In this document: positions 16,321 to 24,746 of the stretch, piece after piece
Layout: each line of letters begins with the position of its first letter
Position numbering within the stretch: position 1 is the stretch's first letter
Assembly (NCBI GenBank): GCA_002843155.1
Contig: PGZD01000001.1
Span: 62,001-126,000, forward strand
From: Gammaproteobacteria bacterium HGW-Gammaproteobacteria-3
GTDB lineage: Bacteria; Pseudomonadota; Gammaproteobacteria; Methylococcales; Methylomonadaceae
DNA length: 64,000 nucleotides
Reading direction: 5' to 3'
Position numbers and translations under genes: made by a program
Notes under the pieces: model-generated
What the model saw: only the letters and a program-made list of their open reading frames with translations
The model's database searches: none
Told to the model about the DNA's origin: nothing

Positions 16321-19026
16321 ATGATGCATACATGGCACAAGCTATCTGCAATCGAAACCGCAGGCCTGCTTGCGACCGATATGGAACAGGGACTTTCCAC
16401 CGAAGAGGCGAAAAAGCGACTTGCTCGATATGGGCAAAATAAACTGCATAAGGGCAAGCGATTTTCGGCTTTGTTGATTTTTATCAGCCAGTTTAAAAGT
16501 CTCGTTATTTGGGTGCTGATTGGCGCAGCGGCCGTTTCCGTTGCACTCGGTGAAGTCATCGACGGTATTGCCATCATCGCTATCGTGATCTTGAATGCGG
16601 TCATTGGCTTTCTCCAGGAGTATCGAGCCGAGAAAGCGGCAGCCGCACTCGCTCGTTTAACAGCGCCGCATTGCCGAGTGATTCGGGATGGCCATAGCCT
16701 GGTGGTCACCACATCTGAGGTCGTTCCTGGCGATCTACTGTTACTCGAAGCGGGCGATTTGGTTGCGGCGGATGCCCGCCTTATTCAAGCTTCCGTGTTT
16801 CGTGTCAATGAAGCCCCGCTCACGGGGGAATCGCAAGCCGTGGCTAAGTTTACCGTTAGTCTGGTATTGGACACACCGCTGGCTGAGCGGAGCAATATGG
16901 TTTTTCTCGGGACCAGTGTGACTGGTGGTTCCGCTCGCGCAGTGGTGGTCAACACCGGCATGGAAACCGAACTGGGTCGCATCGCGAAACTGCTCGAATC
17001 GGCCGAAAGCGGAGAAACCCCTTTACAACGCCAACTGGAGCGGGTTGGGCGCCTGTTATTGATAGCGTGTTTCGGCATTGTCGGCTTGATTTTCGGTCTG
17101 GGAGTATGGCGAGGCATCGCCCCCTTTGAGCTTTTCCTAAGTTCGGTGAGTCTTGCGGTCGCGGCGATTCCCGAAGGGCTGCCAGCGGTGGTAACGATTG
17201 CGCTGGCATTAGGCGTACAGCGAATGGTTCAACGGCATGCCTTGGTGCGACGCTTGGCTTCGGTCGAAACATTGGGCCGTGCGCAGGTGATTTGTACCGA
17301 CAAGACCGGCACGCTGACGATGGGTGAAATGACGGCCCGCAAGTTGGTGACCTCGCAAAACCTCTATCGTGTTACCGGTGAAGGTTACGCCACGGAAGGC
17401 ACATTTTTCTCTGGCAACATGGAAAGTTTCCCTTCGGAAAGCCCCGAATTATTCGCCTTGCTGCGAGCATCGGCGGCATGCAACGATGCCGAACTCACGC
17501 TAATCGATGGCCGATCTACTGTAGTAGGCGATCCTACCGAGGGGGCGTTATTGGTGGCCGCCGAGAAAGCGAATATTACGAGGTCTGCCATTGAAACGGA
17601 CATGCCGCGTTTGGCGGTGATCCCTTTTGATTCTGACCGCAAGCGCATGAGCGTTATCCGTCGTCAGACCAATTTCCCCTGGGCCTTTGTCAAAGGTGCT
17701 CCCGAAGTCGTTCTTAGCCGTTGCACGTTGATTCGCACCGACCAAGGTGTCAGGGCATTGACTGAAATCGACCGCACTCATTTTTTTCAGGCCAATCGCT
17801 TACTGGCCAACGATGCGTTGCGAGTGCTGGCCGTGGCAGAGCGTCCACTAGAAGGCATCCATTTCGGTGCGGGCGTATTCGGTAGTGATGTCGAGATCGA
17901 ACAGCAGCTTATTTTGCTAGGACTCGTTGGCTTACAGGACCCACCGCGTGGTGAAGCCAGAGAGGCCGTCAGCAAATGCAAACGGGCAGGGATCAAAACG
18001 GTGATGATCACTGGCGATCATCCGGATACCGCGCGGGCCATTGGCTGCGAATTAGGGATTATGGATAAGGGCGATGAAGTTCTGATTGGTGCCGAGATAG
18101 ACCACTTGGACGATGCTGAGTTAAAGGAACGCGTGCCGCATGTTTCGGTGTATGCACGGGTAACCGCCGAGCATAAACTGCGTATCGTTCGGGCATGGAA
18201 AGCGACTGGGGCGGTTGTCGCGATGACGGGAGACGGCGTGAACGATGCGCCGGCTATCAAAGAAGCATCCATCGGAATCGCCATGGGCATTACCGGTACT
18301 GAAGTGACCAAAGAAGCCGCCGACATGATTGTCGCCGATGATAATTTTGCTTCCATTGTCGCCGCCGTTGAAGAAGGACGCGGCATTTATGACAACATCG
18401 CCAAAACCTTGGCTTACCTGTTGGGCAGTAGCACCGGCGAGTTGTTGGTGATGTTGGGTGCGGTGCTGCTGGGTTGGCCATTACCGCTTTTACCGTTACA
18501 TCTTTTGTGGATCAACCTGGTCACCGATGGTTTTGCGGCCTTGGCCCTTTCCACCGATCCGATTGATCCAGGGGTATTGAATCGCCCGCCTCGACAGGCT
18601 CAGTCCCAGTTACTCAACCGGCATTTGTTTTATCTGACTTTATTCACCGGTTTGTTAGCCGCGAGCGTCACGCTCGGCGTGTTTGCCTATGAACTGCATG
18701 TGGTTGGCAATACGCTAGATCAAGCTCGCGATGCCGCCTTTACCGCTCTGGTGATTACCGGTTTGCTGCGTGCCTTCGGTGCGCGAAGCGAGCAACGTGT
18801 CATCTGGCAAATCGGCTTGTTTTCCAATCTGCGCTTGTTTCTGATTGTCGCCGTGTGTTTCAGCTTACAGTTGGCGATACACCATATTTCGATGCTGCAA
18901 ACCCTGTTTCAGATCAAATCGGTGTCGTTGCATCAGTGTGTCGTCTGGATCGGGGTTGGATTTATACCCTTGGCAATCTTAGAGTTCAGAAAAATCCTGC
19001 TTAATCGTGCTAAAAAGTTTGCTTAG
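16321..19026 (+). CDS. P2-type cation-transporting ATPase
   Basis: A 901-residue P-type ATPase of the calcium / Na-K-like P2 class. It has the cation ATPase N-domain (residues 1-60), actuator motif LTGESQAV, the M4 binding-site motif AAIPEGLPAVV, phosphorylation site CTDKTGTLT (Asp327), nucleotide-binding KGAPEVV, hinge MTGDGVNDAPAIKEA (from Met635), and M6 LWINLVTDGFAALALS. PEGL in M4 and NLVTD in M6 match Ca2+/Mn2+ exporters and rule out heavy-metal P1B pumps (no CPC). The tandem ATG at 16321 has GGGAGGTGG upstream. It is followed directly by the HD-domain gene. An N-terminal remnant of a close homologue sits at 1299-1472. Confidence 0.93.
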   Translation: MMHTWHKLSAIETAGLLATDMEQGLSTEEAKKRLARYGQNKLHKGKRFSALLIFISQFKSLVIWVLIGAAAVSVALGEVIDGIAIIAIVILNAVIGFLQEYRAEKAAAALARLTAPHCRVIRDGHSLVVTTSEVVPGDLLLLEAGDLVAADARLIQASVFRVNEAPLTGESQAVAKFTVSLVLDTPLAERSNMVFLGTSVTGGSARAVVVNTGMETELGRIAKLLESAESGETPLQRQLERVGRLLLIACFGIVGLIFGLGVWRGIAPFELFLSSVSLAVAAIPEGLPAVVTIALALGVQRMVQRHALVRRLASVETLGRAQVICTDKTGTLTMGEMTARKLVTSQNLYRVTGEGYATEGTFFSGNMESFPSESPELFALLRASAACNDAELTLIDGRSTVVGDPTEGALLVAAEKANITRSAIETDMPRLAVIPFDSDRKRMSVIRRQTNFPWAFVKGAPEVVLSRCTLIRTDQGVRALTEIDRTHFFQANRLLANDALRVLAVAERPLEGIHFGAGVFGSDVEIEQQLILLGLVGLQDPPRGEAREAVSKCKRAGIKTVMITGDHPDTARAIGCELGIMDKGDEVLIGAEIDHLDDAELKERVPHVSVYARVTAEHKLRIVRAWKATGAVVAMTGDGVNDAPAIKEASIGIAMGITGTEVTKEAADMIVADDNFASIVAAVEEGRGIYDNIAKTLAYLLGSSTGELLVMLGAVLLGWPLPLLPLHLLWINLVTDGFAALALSTDPIDPGVLNRPPRQAQSQLLNRHLFYLTLFTGLLAASVTLGVFAYELHVVGNTLDQARDAAFTALVITGLLRAFGARSEQRVIWQIGLFSNLRLFLIVAVCFSLQLAIHHISMLQTLFQIKSVSLHQCVVWIGVGFIPLAILEFRKILLNRAKKFA

Positions 19027-19030
19027 AACA

Positions 19031-20404
19031 ATGAAAACCAAGCAATCACGTTGCCATCAGCCTAAAAAGATGAAATCGCCACAAGCGATGTCCACCAATC
19101 GGTTTATCCACCGAAAAATTCTGACCCGATTGTTTTTAGGCTGGTTGTTCCTGAGTGTAACGGTAGGCGGTTCCACTTTATGGCTGGAGATCAAGAGGGC
19201 CGAGCAATTGGTTCATGCCCTTGCGCTGAAGGAATCAGCGATATTCAGCGGAGCATCGGCCCATAATCTGGAACAACTCGATGCCCAATCGACCGAACAC
19301 CTGACGCAGCTAGCCGAACAGCTGGTTAGCCAGCATTTTCTGATTGTCGAATTGTACGACCGCAACAAACAATTAAAACTCGAAGCCGTTCGCCAAGGAC
19401 AGGAATTGGTCGAGCAATTCATCGATCAATATCGCCATCAATTTCCACAGGCCGACGAGTTTACTCATGACCTGCATTTTATTCATGGGCAGTTGTGGCT
19501 GGTGACACTGGTTCCACTACGTGGCGAACAGGATTCGCCCATGGGTTATTTCGAGGGTGTTTATCAGGTTGATCCGGAAACGTTTGCCATGTTGAAGCAA
19601 AACCTAATCCGTATGCTGGCCTTCGTGACGCTAGGCATTTTCTTTACCAGCCTCTTGATGTATCCGATTGTCCTGACACTCAATCGAGGCGTCATCAGGC
19701 TTTCCGGCGAACTCTTACAAGGCAATCTTGAACTGATGAATGTACTGGGCTGTGCCATCGCAGAACGCGATTCGGAAACCAACCATCATAACTATCGAGT
19801 GACTTATTACGCGCTACGGCTTGGCGAAGCGATTGGATTGCCTGAAGAAAATATGCGCGATCTAATTGCAGGGGCTTTTTTGCACGATGTTGGCAAGATC
19901 GGCATCCGCGATCCGATTTTACTGAAACCGGGAAAACTAACAGCGGATGAATTCGAGGTCATGAAAACGCATGTGGTATTAGGCGTGGAAATTCTAAACA
20001 AATCGCACTGGTTAACCGGTGCGCGGGATGTCGTGGAGTTTCATCATGAAAAATATGACGGCAGCGGGTATTTGCAAGGCCTTACAGGGAACACCATTCC
20101 ACTAAACGCGCGAATATTTGCTATAGGGGACGTGTTTGATGCGCTGACCTCGCAACGTCCGTACAAGGAAGCGTGGCCCGTAGTCGATGCTATTTCCAAG
20201 CTCGTAAAAGAAGGCGGTAGCCACTTTGACCCTCGGCTGGTAACGATTTTTGCCAAGATTGCTCCGCGTCTTCATCAAGAGGTGAATGATTTAGACGAAT
20301 CTCAACTGGAGGCAATGCTACAACGCCTCGTTGGCGAACACTTCTTGAATACAGCTTTTAAGGTTCGAAAGGCAAGAGATGAATTTTCTCGCACATCAGC
20401 TTAG
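19031..20404 (+). CDS. Membrane HD-GYP-like phosphohydrolase
   Basis: A 457-residue protein: basic N-terminus with RFIHRKILTRLFLGWLF, TM1 about residues 35-60, a periplasmic sensor-like region, TM2 about 190-215, then a cytoplasmic HD domain. It has HDVGKIGIRDPILLKPGKL near residue 285 and HHEKYDGSGYLQGL near 337, ending IFAIGDVFDALTSQRPYKEAW. The arrangement is that of HD-GYP cyclic-di-GMP phosphodiesterases, but the GYP signature reads GYL. It starts 5 bases after the ATPase stop and may respond to or control the pump. A later ATG at 19088 is an alternative start. A remnant of a close paralogue lies at 39990-40300. Confidence 0.85.
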   Translation: MKTKQSRCHQPKKMKSPQAMSTNRFIHRKILTRLFLGWLFLSVTVGGSTLWLEIKRAEQLVHALALKESAIFSGASAHNLEQLDAQSTEHLTQLAEQLVSQHFLIVELYDRNKQLKLEAVRQGQELVEQFIDQYRHQFPQADEFTHDLHFIHGQLWLVTLVPLRGEQDSPMGYFEGVYQVDPETFAMLKQNLIRMLAFVTLGIFFTSLLMYPIVLTLNRGVIRLSGELLQGNLELMNVLGCAIAERDSETNHHNYRVTYYALRLGEAIGLPEENMRDLIAGAFLHDVGKIGIRDPILLKPGKLTADEFEVMKTHVVLGVEILNKSHWLTGARDVVEFHHEKYDGSGYLQGLTGNTIPLNARIFAIGDVFDALTSQRPYKEAWPVVDAISKLVKEGGSHFDPRLVTIFAKIAPRLHQEVNDLDESQLEAMLQRLVGEHFLNTAFKVRKARDEFSRTSA

Positions 20405-20639
20405 GAGGTTGACCCAATGCGGTGCGTCAACACGCCTATTTGCACCAGTGTTGCGCAATCAGACACGGGAGTACTTAAAAACGAATTTAACTTATTGATT
20501 TTAATAATGGCACTATTTGTGCTTGAAAAATAAAGATTTATAGAGCGGATTGATGTTATTTCTAATTTTTCATCACTCCATGAACTATAAAAACAGGACG
20601 AAATTAACGATTAATAACAACTAAATCTGGAGAAAATCT

Positions 20640-20978
20640 ATGAAAACAAAACTATTGATTACCCTATTGTTAGGTGCTGGCATCTTAGTGGCATGCAGCG
20701 AGATGAACCCTCATCCGATGGATATGACTCAAGCCGTACAAAGCGCAACGACAAAGGCAGATCATGAGGCATTGGCTAAACATTACGAAGAAGCCGCGAA
20801 AGAACTGCAACTTAAAGTTGAAGAGCACAAAAAACTGCTTAGCCAATACCAGTCAAAAAGCTATGTTTACGGCAAGCAACTCGACACCTTGGTAAGCCAT
20901 TGTCGAGTGTTGATTAATGCCTATGAAAAGGCGGCTGAAGCCAATTTAAGTATGGCGGCAATGCATCGTCAGATGTAA
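20640..20978 (+). CDS. Small lipoprotein of the HPMDM family (copy 4)
   Basis: A 112-residue lipoprotein with the family's standard form: MKTKLLITLLLGAGILVAC (lipobox Cys19), NPHPMDMTQAVQSATTKADH, EALAKHYEEAAKELQLKVEE, HKKLLSQYQSKSYVYGKQ, a conserved HCRVLINAYEKAAEANL and terminal HRQM. Very close to copy 1 at 2289. TCTGGAGA precedes the ATG. It follows the ATPase/HD gene pair by 235 bases on the same strand and ends at a bidirectional hairpin. Predicted periplasm-facing, helical, function unknown. Confidence 0.87.
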   Translation: MKTKLLITLLLGAGILVACSEMNPHPMDMTQAVQSATTKADHEALAKHYEEAAKELQLKVEEHKKLLSQYQSKSYVYGKQLDTLVSHCRVLINAYEKAAEANLSMAAMHRQM

Positions 20979-21021
20979 ACAGTAAGTCTTTTCGTCAAAA
21001 TCGACGCACATTAATCTAGGC

Positions 21022-21051
21022 AAGATGGGCTAAGGTAACGCGGCCCATCTT
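21022..21051. terminator. Bidirectional hairpin terminator candidate
   Basis: AAGATGGGC and GCCCATCTT form perfect 9-base arms around a 12-base loop between the convergent lipoprotein (ends 20978) and antitoxin (ends 21071) genes. There is no long T-run, so Rho-independent activity is likely modest. Confidence 0.55.
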
Positions 21052-21070
21052 ATTCGGTAAACCTCCCAAC

Positions 21071-21373
21071 TCAAGAGGGTTCCAGCTCTATTTTTACCTT
21101 TTTCCCGAGAGCGGCGGCGGCGCTCACTAAGGTTGTAAGGGTTAAACTGGTATCCTCTTCATCCAGCAACCTATTCAGCGATGCTCTGCTGGTATGCATT
21201 TTTTTGGCCATTGCCGTTTTACTCAGCTTAAGCGAAGACATGCCTTCTGAAATTTGCCAGGCAATAATCCGTTTGGTTGCCACGGCGGTTACGTCTTCGA
21301 GAATTGCTTCATCGCTGAGAAAATCGTCAAAGCTGCTGCCGATATGAGGATTCTCTTCGTGTTGACTGGTCAT
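21071..21373 (-). CDS. HigA-like antitoxin with helix-turn-helix
   Basis: A 100-residue DNA-binding antitoxin. The region KLSKTAMAKKMHTSRASLNR (about residues 50-70) is an XRE-type helix-turn-helix, followed by LLDEEDTSLTLTTLVSAAAA typical of HigA/HigA2-like antidotes. It overlaps the toxin gene upstream by four bases (ATGA), so the two are translationally coupled with the toxin first, the HigBA order. It is expected to neutralise the toxin and repress the pair, probably at the palindrome 21722-21741. Confidence 0.83.
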   Translation of the reverse strand: MTSQHEENPHIGSSFDDFLSDEAILEDVTAVATKRIIAWQISEGMSSLKLSKTAMAKKMHTSRASLNRLLDEEDTSLTLTTLVSAAAALGKKVKIELEPS

Positions 21374-21714
21374 TTTTTCCCCCGTAATGCTTTCAATCGT
21401 TGTTTTGCCAGATCAAGCTCTGGCTTCGGTGTTTTTTGATTTTTCTTGATAAAACCATGCAGCAAAATCATCGTTTGGTTGACGATGACAAACAGAACGC
21501 GGGCAATCCGATTATCCAGCTTAATTCTGACGTCCCAAATATCGCCTTCAAGGTAATCGACTAAAGGCATGCCAAGAGGCCAACCGAACTGCACCGTTTT
21601 AATATCTTCGCCAATCGTTTTTCTATCCTGAGCCGATAACGCTTTCAACCATTCTCTAACCGGTTCGCTACCGGCTTCAGTGGCAAAAAATCTAACAGAA
21701 AGGATTGGATTCAT
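21370..21714 (-). CDS. HigB-like/phage Gp49-like toxin (RelE superfamily)
   Basis: A 114-residue toxin of the Gp49/HigB type. It has LSVRFFATEAGSEPVREWLK at the start, GWPLGMPLVDYLEGDIWDVR in the centre, then IKLDNRIARVLFVI and LLHGFIKKNQKTPKPELDLA, the conserved core of RelE-fold mRNA interferases of this group. It is transcribed first in the pair and followed by the antitoxin with a four-base overlap. Its presence in a mobile metal-resistance region fits a stabilisation module. Confidence 0.85.
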   Translation of the reverse strand: MNPILSVRFFATEAGSEPVREWLKALSAQDRKTIGEDIKTVQFGWPLGMPLVDYLEGDIWDVRIKLDNRIARVLFVIVNQTMILLHGFIKKNQKTPKPELDLAKQRLKALRGKK

Positions 21715-21721
21715 TCGCGTA

Positions 21722-21741
21722 GCGTATCAATATTGGTACGC
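21722..21741. promoter_or_regulatory. Palindromic operator candidate upstream of higB-like gene
   Basis: GCGTATCAATATTGGTACGC is a 20-base palindrome with one mismatched pair, ending 8 bases before the toxin ATG. Its position and symmetry fit an autoregulatory operator for the HTH antitoxin. Confidence 0.5.
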
Positions 21742-22049
21742 ATAAACAAGTCTCTCTTTATCCGATAGGACAACTGTTTGTAAATCACGACTGATTGATA
21801 GTTGTCGGATTTTTCAATATTTGTGTCACACGGCAGGCCAATTATTGACGCAATAAATGAAAAATCTCAGATTTTATGACGGCAATAATGAAATATTTCT
21901 CGGCTAAAGGCATTAGAAAAGAGGTCACAAAAAGAAGCCAAACTTACTAAGATTAGATTATTTATTGAAACTTAGCTCGGTCGTTCAACAACAGCGTAAA
22001 AGAATCGTGTTATCTCAGGGTAAACAGTCCGATAGAGAGTCTGCACAGT
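21742..22049. other. Non-coding region upstream of the toxin-antitoxin pair
   Basis: No gene seen. The AT-rich stretch separates the TA pair from the downstream end of the TauE/SafE gene, both on the minus strand, and presumably carries the TA promoter. No tRNA or clear repeat was recognised. Confidence 0.4.
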
Positions 22050-22985
22050 TTAGCGAAAAAACATCACATAGCTCGCCTGAAGAGTAATCACCAAACCATC
22101 GAGCAACGCGATAAAGGCGAAACCCTTTTTTGTGTCACGCGGGGAAATCCATTGCGCAAGAAAGGGCCCCAGCCGTCCACCCCAGAGTACGCCGAGCATC
22201 GTGAATGCCGCCAACTCCCAGGGTACGCCACCATAATAGAAGGCATGAATAAAAGCCAGTAGCAGGGAATTTAACGACAACAATACTACGCCCAGCCCAA
22301 TTGCCCGGTTAGCGTTAAGGCCATAGGCGAGCATACAAAAGGCGGCAATGATTTCGCCCTCGCCAATCGCAACCCAGCCGGTAATCATGCCGCCGATAAA
22401 AGAAACCAGGACGATTGGGATACGGGCATGCGCGGGAAGTTCTGTTAGTCCGCCTTTTCGATCCAACGTGATCAGCGTCAGCAAGCCCGCTATGAACGCA
22501 ATGGGGCCAAACAGCCCTTTGACCAGCATCGGCTGCGGGTGAATCAAGAATGTGGATATCATTGTCCCAATAATAAGCGCAGGCACGGTCCATTTCAAAA
22601 GCCGCAACGGTACTTCGCCGCGCCGCAGCCAACCGGATGCGCCGCTGGTCATGCCGACGGCCTGGGTGACGAACGCGAGTTTTAAGGCGCTGACCGGATC
22701 GACTTGGTAAGCGAACATCAGCACGGGAATAAAAACAATGCCGCCCCCAATCGCGGTAGCATTACCGATGAATGCACCAAACACACCGACGATGATCAGC
22801 GGCCAATTGCTGGCTGCAAGCCCGATTGGGTCTGGGAATATAGTCGCGTAACCGGCAATCCAGATCAGGGTAAATACAAAAAGCCAAGGCGTGAAATACG
22901 CAAAGCTTTTTGCCGATGAAGGGTTGTCCAGCTCCATCACAGGGGCGGAATAACGAGAGAACTGCTGTTTTTGATTGCTTCTCAT
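22050..22985 (-). CDS. TauE/SafE family permease (first)
   Basis: A 311-residue membrane protein with about eight to nine hydrophobic segments and the duplicated TauE/SafE pattern: GVFGAFIGNATAIGGGIVFI in the first half and GWVAIGEGEIIAAF in the second. Family members export sulfite, sulfonates or related organic anions; the substrate here is unknown. The first true ATG is 22985 (the codon before it is TTG). An NrtS-like gene ends 12 bases upstream and a second TauE/SafE gene follows further upstream, all on the minus strand, so an anion-transport operon is likely. Confidence 0.85.
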   Translation of the reverse strand: MRSNQKQQFSRYSAPVMELDNPSSAKSFAYFTPWLFVFTLIWIAGYATIFPDPIGLAASNWPLIIVGVFGAFIGNATAIGGGIVFIPVLMFAYQVDPVSALKLAFVTQAVGMTSGASGWLRRGEVPLRLLKWTVPALIIGTMISTFLIHPQPMLVKGLFGPIAFIAGLLTLITLDRKGGLTELPAHARIPIVLVSFIGGMITGWVAIGEGEIIAAFCMLAYGLNANRAIGLGVVLLSLNSLLLAFIHAFYYGGVPWELAAFTMLGVLWGGRLGPFLAQWISPRDTKKGFAFIALLDGLVITLQASYVMFFR

Positions 22986-22997
22986 CAATGCAACTCA

Positions 22998-23354
22998 TTA
23001 AATGTTTTGATTATTTTTAATTTGTTGCAGTCGGATAATGAGCGAATTAAAAACAGTTTTTGAACAATGAACCAGTTCGCATCCTTTCTTTTTAAGAAGT
23101 TCCCAGATTAATTGATTAATACTGGGCATATTCTCAGCAGCACAAATCGCTTCAGTACTTGAATAGGTCGAAACACAATAGGGCACTAAGTAGGTCAAGG
23201 TGATTTTGATGTATTCCTTTATCGATAATCCATCGCTCAACATCACATCGCCGTGATTGATCAACATCAGAATTGAACCCACGACTAGCGCAATCTTAAT
23301 CGCGCGCGTCAAAATATTTTTTTGCAAGGCAATTTTAAACCAACCACTTATCAT
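22998..23354 (-). CDS. NrtS-like small membrane protein
   Basis: A 118-residue protein. Residues 14-65 carry two hydrophobic helices with AIKIALVVGSILMLINHGD and KITLTYLVPYCVSTYSS, matching the core of the NrtS nitrate/nitrite transporter family described in cyanobacteria and some proteobacteria. The C-terminal 50 residues (NMPSINQLIWELLKKKG, NSLIIRLQQIKNN) extend beyond the usual short NrtS and are of unknown role. It lies between two TauE/SafE permeases on the same strand. Function by similarity to the core motif only. Confidence 0.65.
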   Translation of the reverse strand: MISGWFKIALQKNILTRAIKIALVVGSILMLINHGDVMLSDGLSIKEYIKITLTYLVPYCVSTYSSTEAICAAENMPSINQLIWELLKKKGCELVHCSKTVFNSLIIRLQQIKNNQNI

Positions 23355-23464
23355 ACGGTGTCATCCTTACCCAGGTAATGTGTAATAAACACATAAAGAT
23401 TGGGTGTTTAATAATTAAAATCTGATTGTTAAGATTTGTGTGTTTATAGAGTAATTGCGGATGA

Positions 23465-24589
23465 TTAAACGACTGTCTGCCAAAGCAGCCGTATCCCGAC
23501 TGTGAACAAGAACAGCGCAAATATCTTTTTCAGGTTCTCGGTCGGCAGCTTATGTGCGAGTTGCGCCCCCATTGGGGCGAATACCCGGCTACTGGTCACG
23601 ATGCAAAGAAACGCCGGTACATAAAGATAACCCAGGCTCCAGCTAGGAAGACTGGCGTTGCTCCAGCCCAGGGCGATGTAGCCGAAAGAACCGACGATAG
23701 CGATGGATAATCCACAGGCGCTGGAAATAATCCCGGCTTGGCGCAAGGAAAACTGGCGCTTGACCAGGAAAGGGACGATGATGACCCCGATGTCGGCGCC
23801 CAGGAGAGTGCAAAGTACACCGATGATGCCGCCTGCACCGACAAGGTTTCGTTCGCCAGGCGACTTATCAGGAACGAGCGCTGGCGAGTAGGGTTTGATT
23901 ATCTGAAAAGCTACCCATAGCGGAAAAAAGGCGAACAGCGTTTTAAAAAGATCGGTCGGCAGGCTGTCCGCGACAACTGACCCCAACAGAGAACCGACCA
24001 AGACACCTGGCACCAGTTGCTTCACGACCGGCCAGTCGACCGCACCGAGAAGGTGGTGAGACTGAAGGGAGGCGGCTGAAGTGACGATGATGGTGGCTAG
24101 CGAAGTCGCCACGGCCATCAGCATGACCAGGTCCGGCGCAATCCCCTGAGCCGAAAAAAGCCAGACCAGGAAAGGGACGATAATAATGCCGCCGCCGATG
24201 CCGAACAGTCCGGAAAGCAGGCCCGCAACGCTTCCCAAAAGCAGATAGTAAATACTCGGCAAGCCGACCATCGCCAGCGTGAGCGTCGCGGTAACACAGA
24301 ACAGTGTCTTATACAGACGCTCGCTTTTAGGCTCTGGGCCAGTCTCGCCGGATTCATCGGTCTGAACGGATGACTGATAAAGCTTGCTATGGGCAAATAC
24401 GAGACAATTAACCGCTGTGAAATTAAAGATCGGGCTCAGGAAGTGCAACACCGACAGGTGGCTGATGGCTGCATTGCCAAAACCGGCCGCCATCAACGCC
24501 AATGGTGTTTTGCCATAGAGGGAAGCCCAATCGCGACCGTGGTCTCGCCAAAGATCAACGAGTTCGACTCCGAATTTCACTTGTATCAT
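23465..24589 (-). CDS. TauE/SafE family permease (second) with N-terminal extension
   Basis: A 374-residue membrane protein. Residues about 95-374 form a TauE/SafE permease (LLSGLFGIGGGIIIVPF, then LCTLLGADIGVIIVPFLV in the second repeat). The first ~75 residues (WRDHGRDWASLYGKTPLALM, FLSPIFNFTAVNCLVFAH) are not part of the usual family, contain a hydrophobic segment and are joined through a charged linker (DESGETGPEPKSE). The extension might be a fused small domain or a relic of another gene. The ATG at 24589 is the only in-frame start giving the whole extension. Substrate unknown. Confidence 0.78.
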   Translation of the reverse strand: MIQVKFGVELVDLWRDHGRDWASLYGKTPLALMAAGFGNAAISHLSVLHFLSPIFNFTAVNCLVFAHSKLYQSSVQTDESGETGPEPKSERLYKTLFCVTATLTLAMVGLPSIYYLLLGSVAGLLSGLFGIGGGIIIVPFLVWLFSAQGIAPDLVMLMAVATSLATIIVTSAASLQSHHLLGAVDWPVVKQLVPGVLVGSLLGSVVADSLPTDLFKTLFAFFPLWVAFQIIKPYSPALVPDKSPGERNLVGAGGIIGVLCTLLGADIGVIIVPFLVKRQFSLRQAGIISSACGLSIAIVGSFGYIALGWSNASLPSWSLGYLYVPAFLCIVTSSRVFAPMGAQLAHKLPTENLKKIFALFLFTVGIRLLWQTVV

Positions 24590-24746
24590 GGTATTTTCCT
24601 TCTCAAAGTACGATTGAAATAATAAATGCCGTACTTAGGAACAGAGTCAATCAGAAAGTTAACAGACATGAAGTTTTCGATAATGATTTCAAACCAGTCA
24701 GCAGGAATCTGCTCCTGTCTGGCTTCCTGATTGGAAAAAGAGGTTG

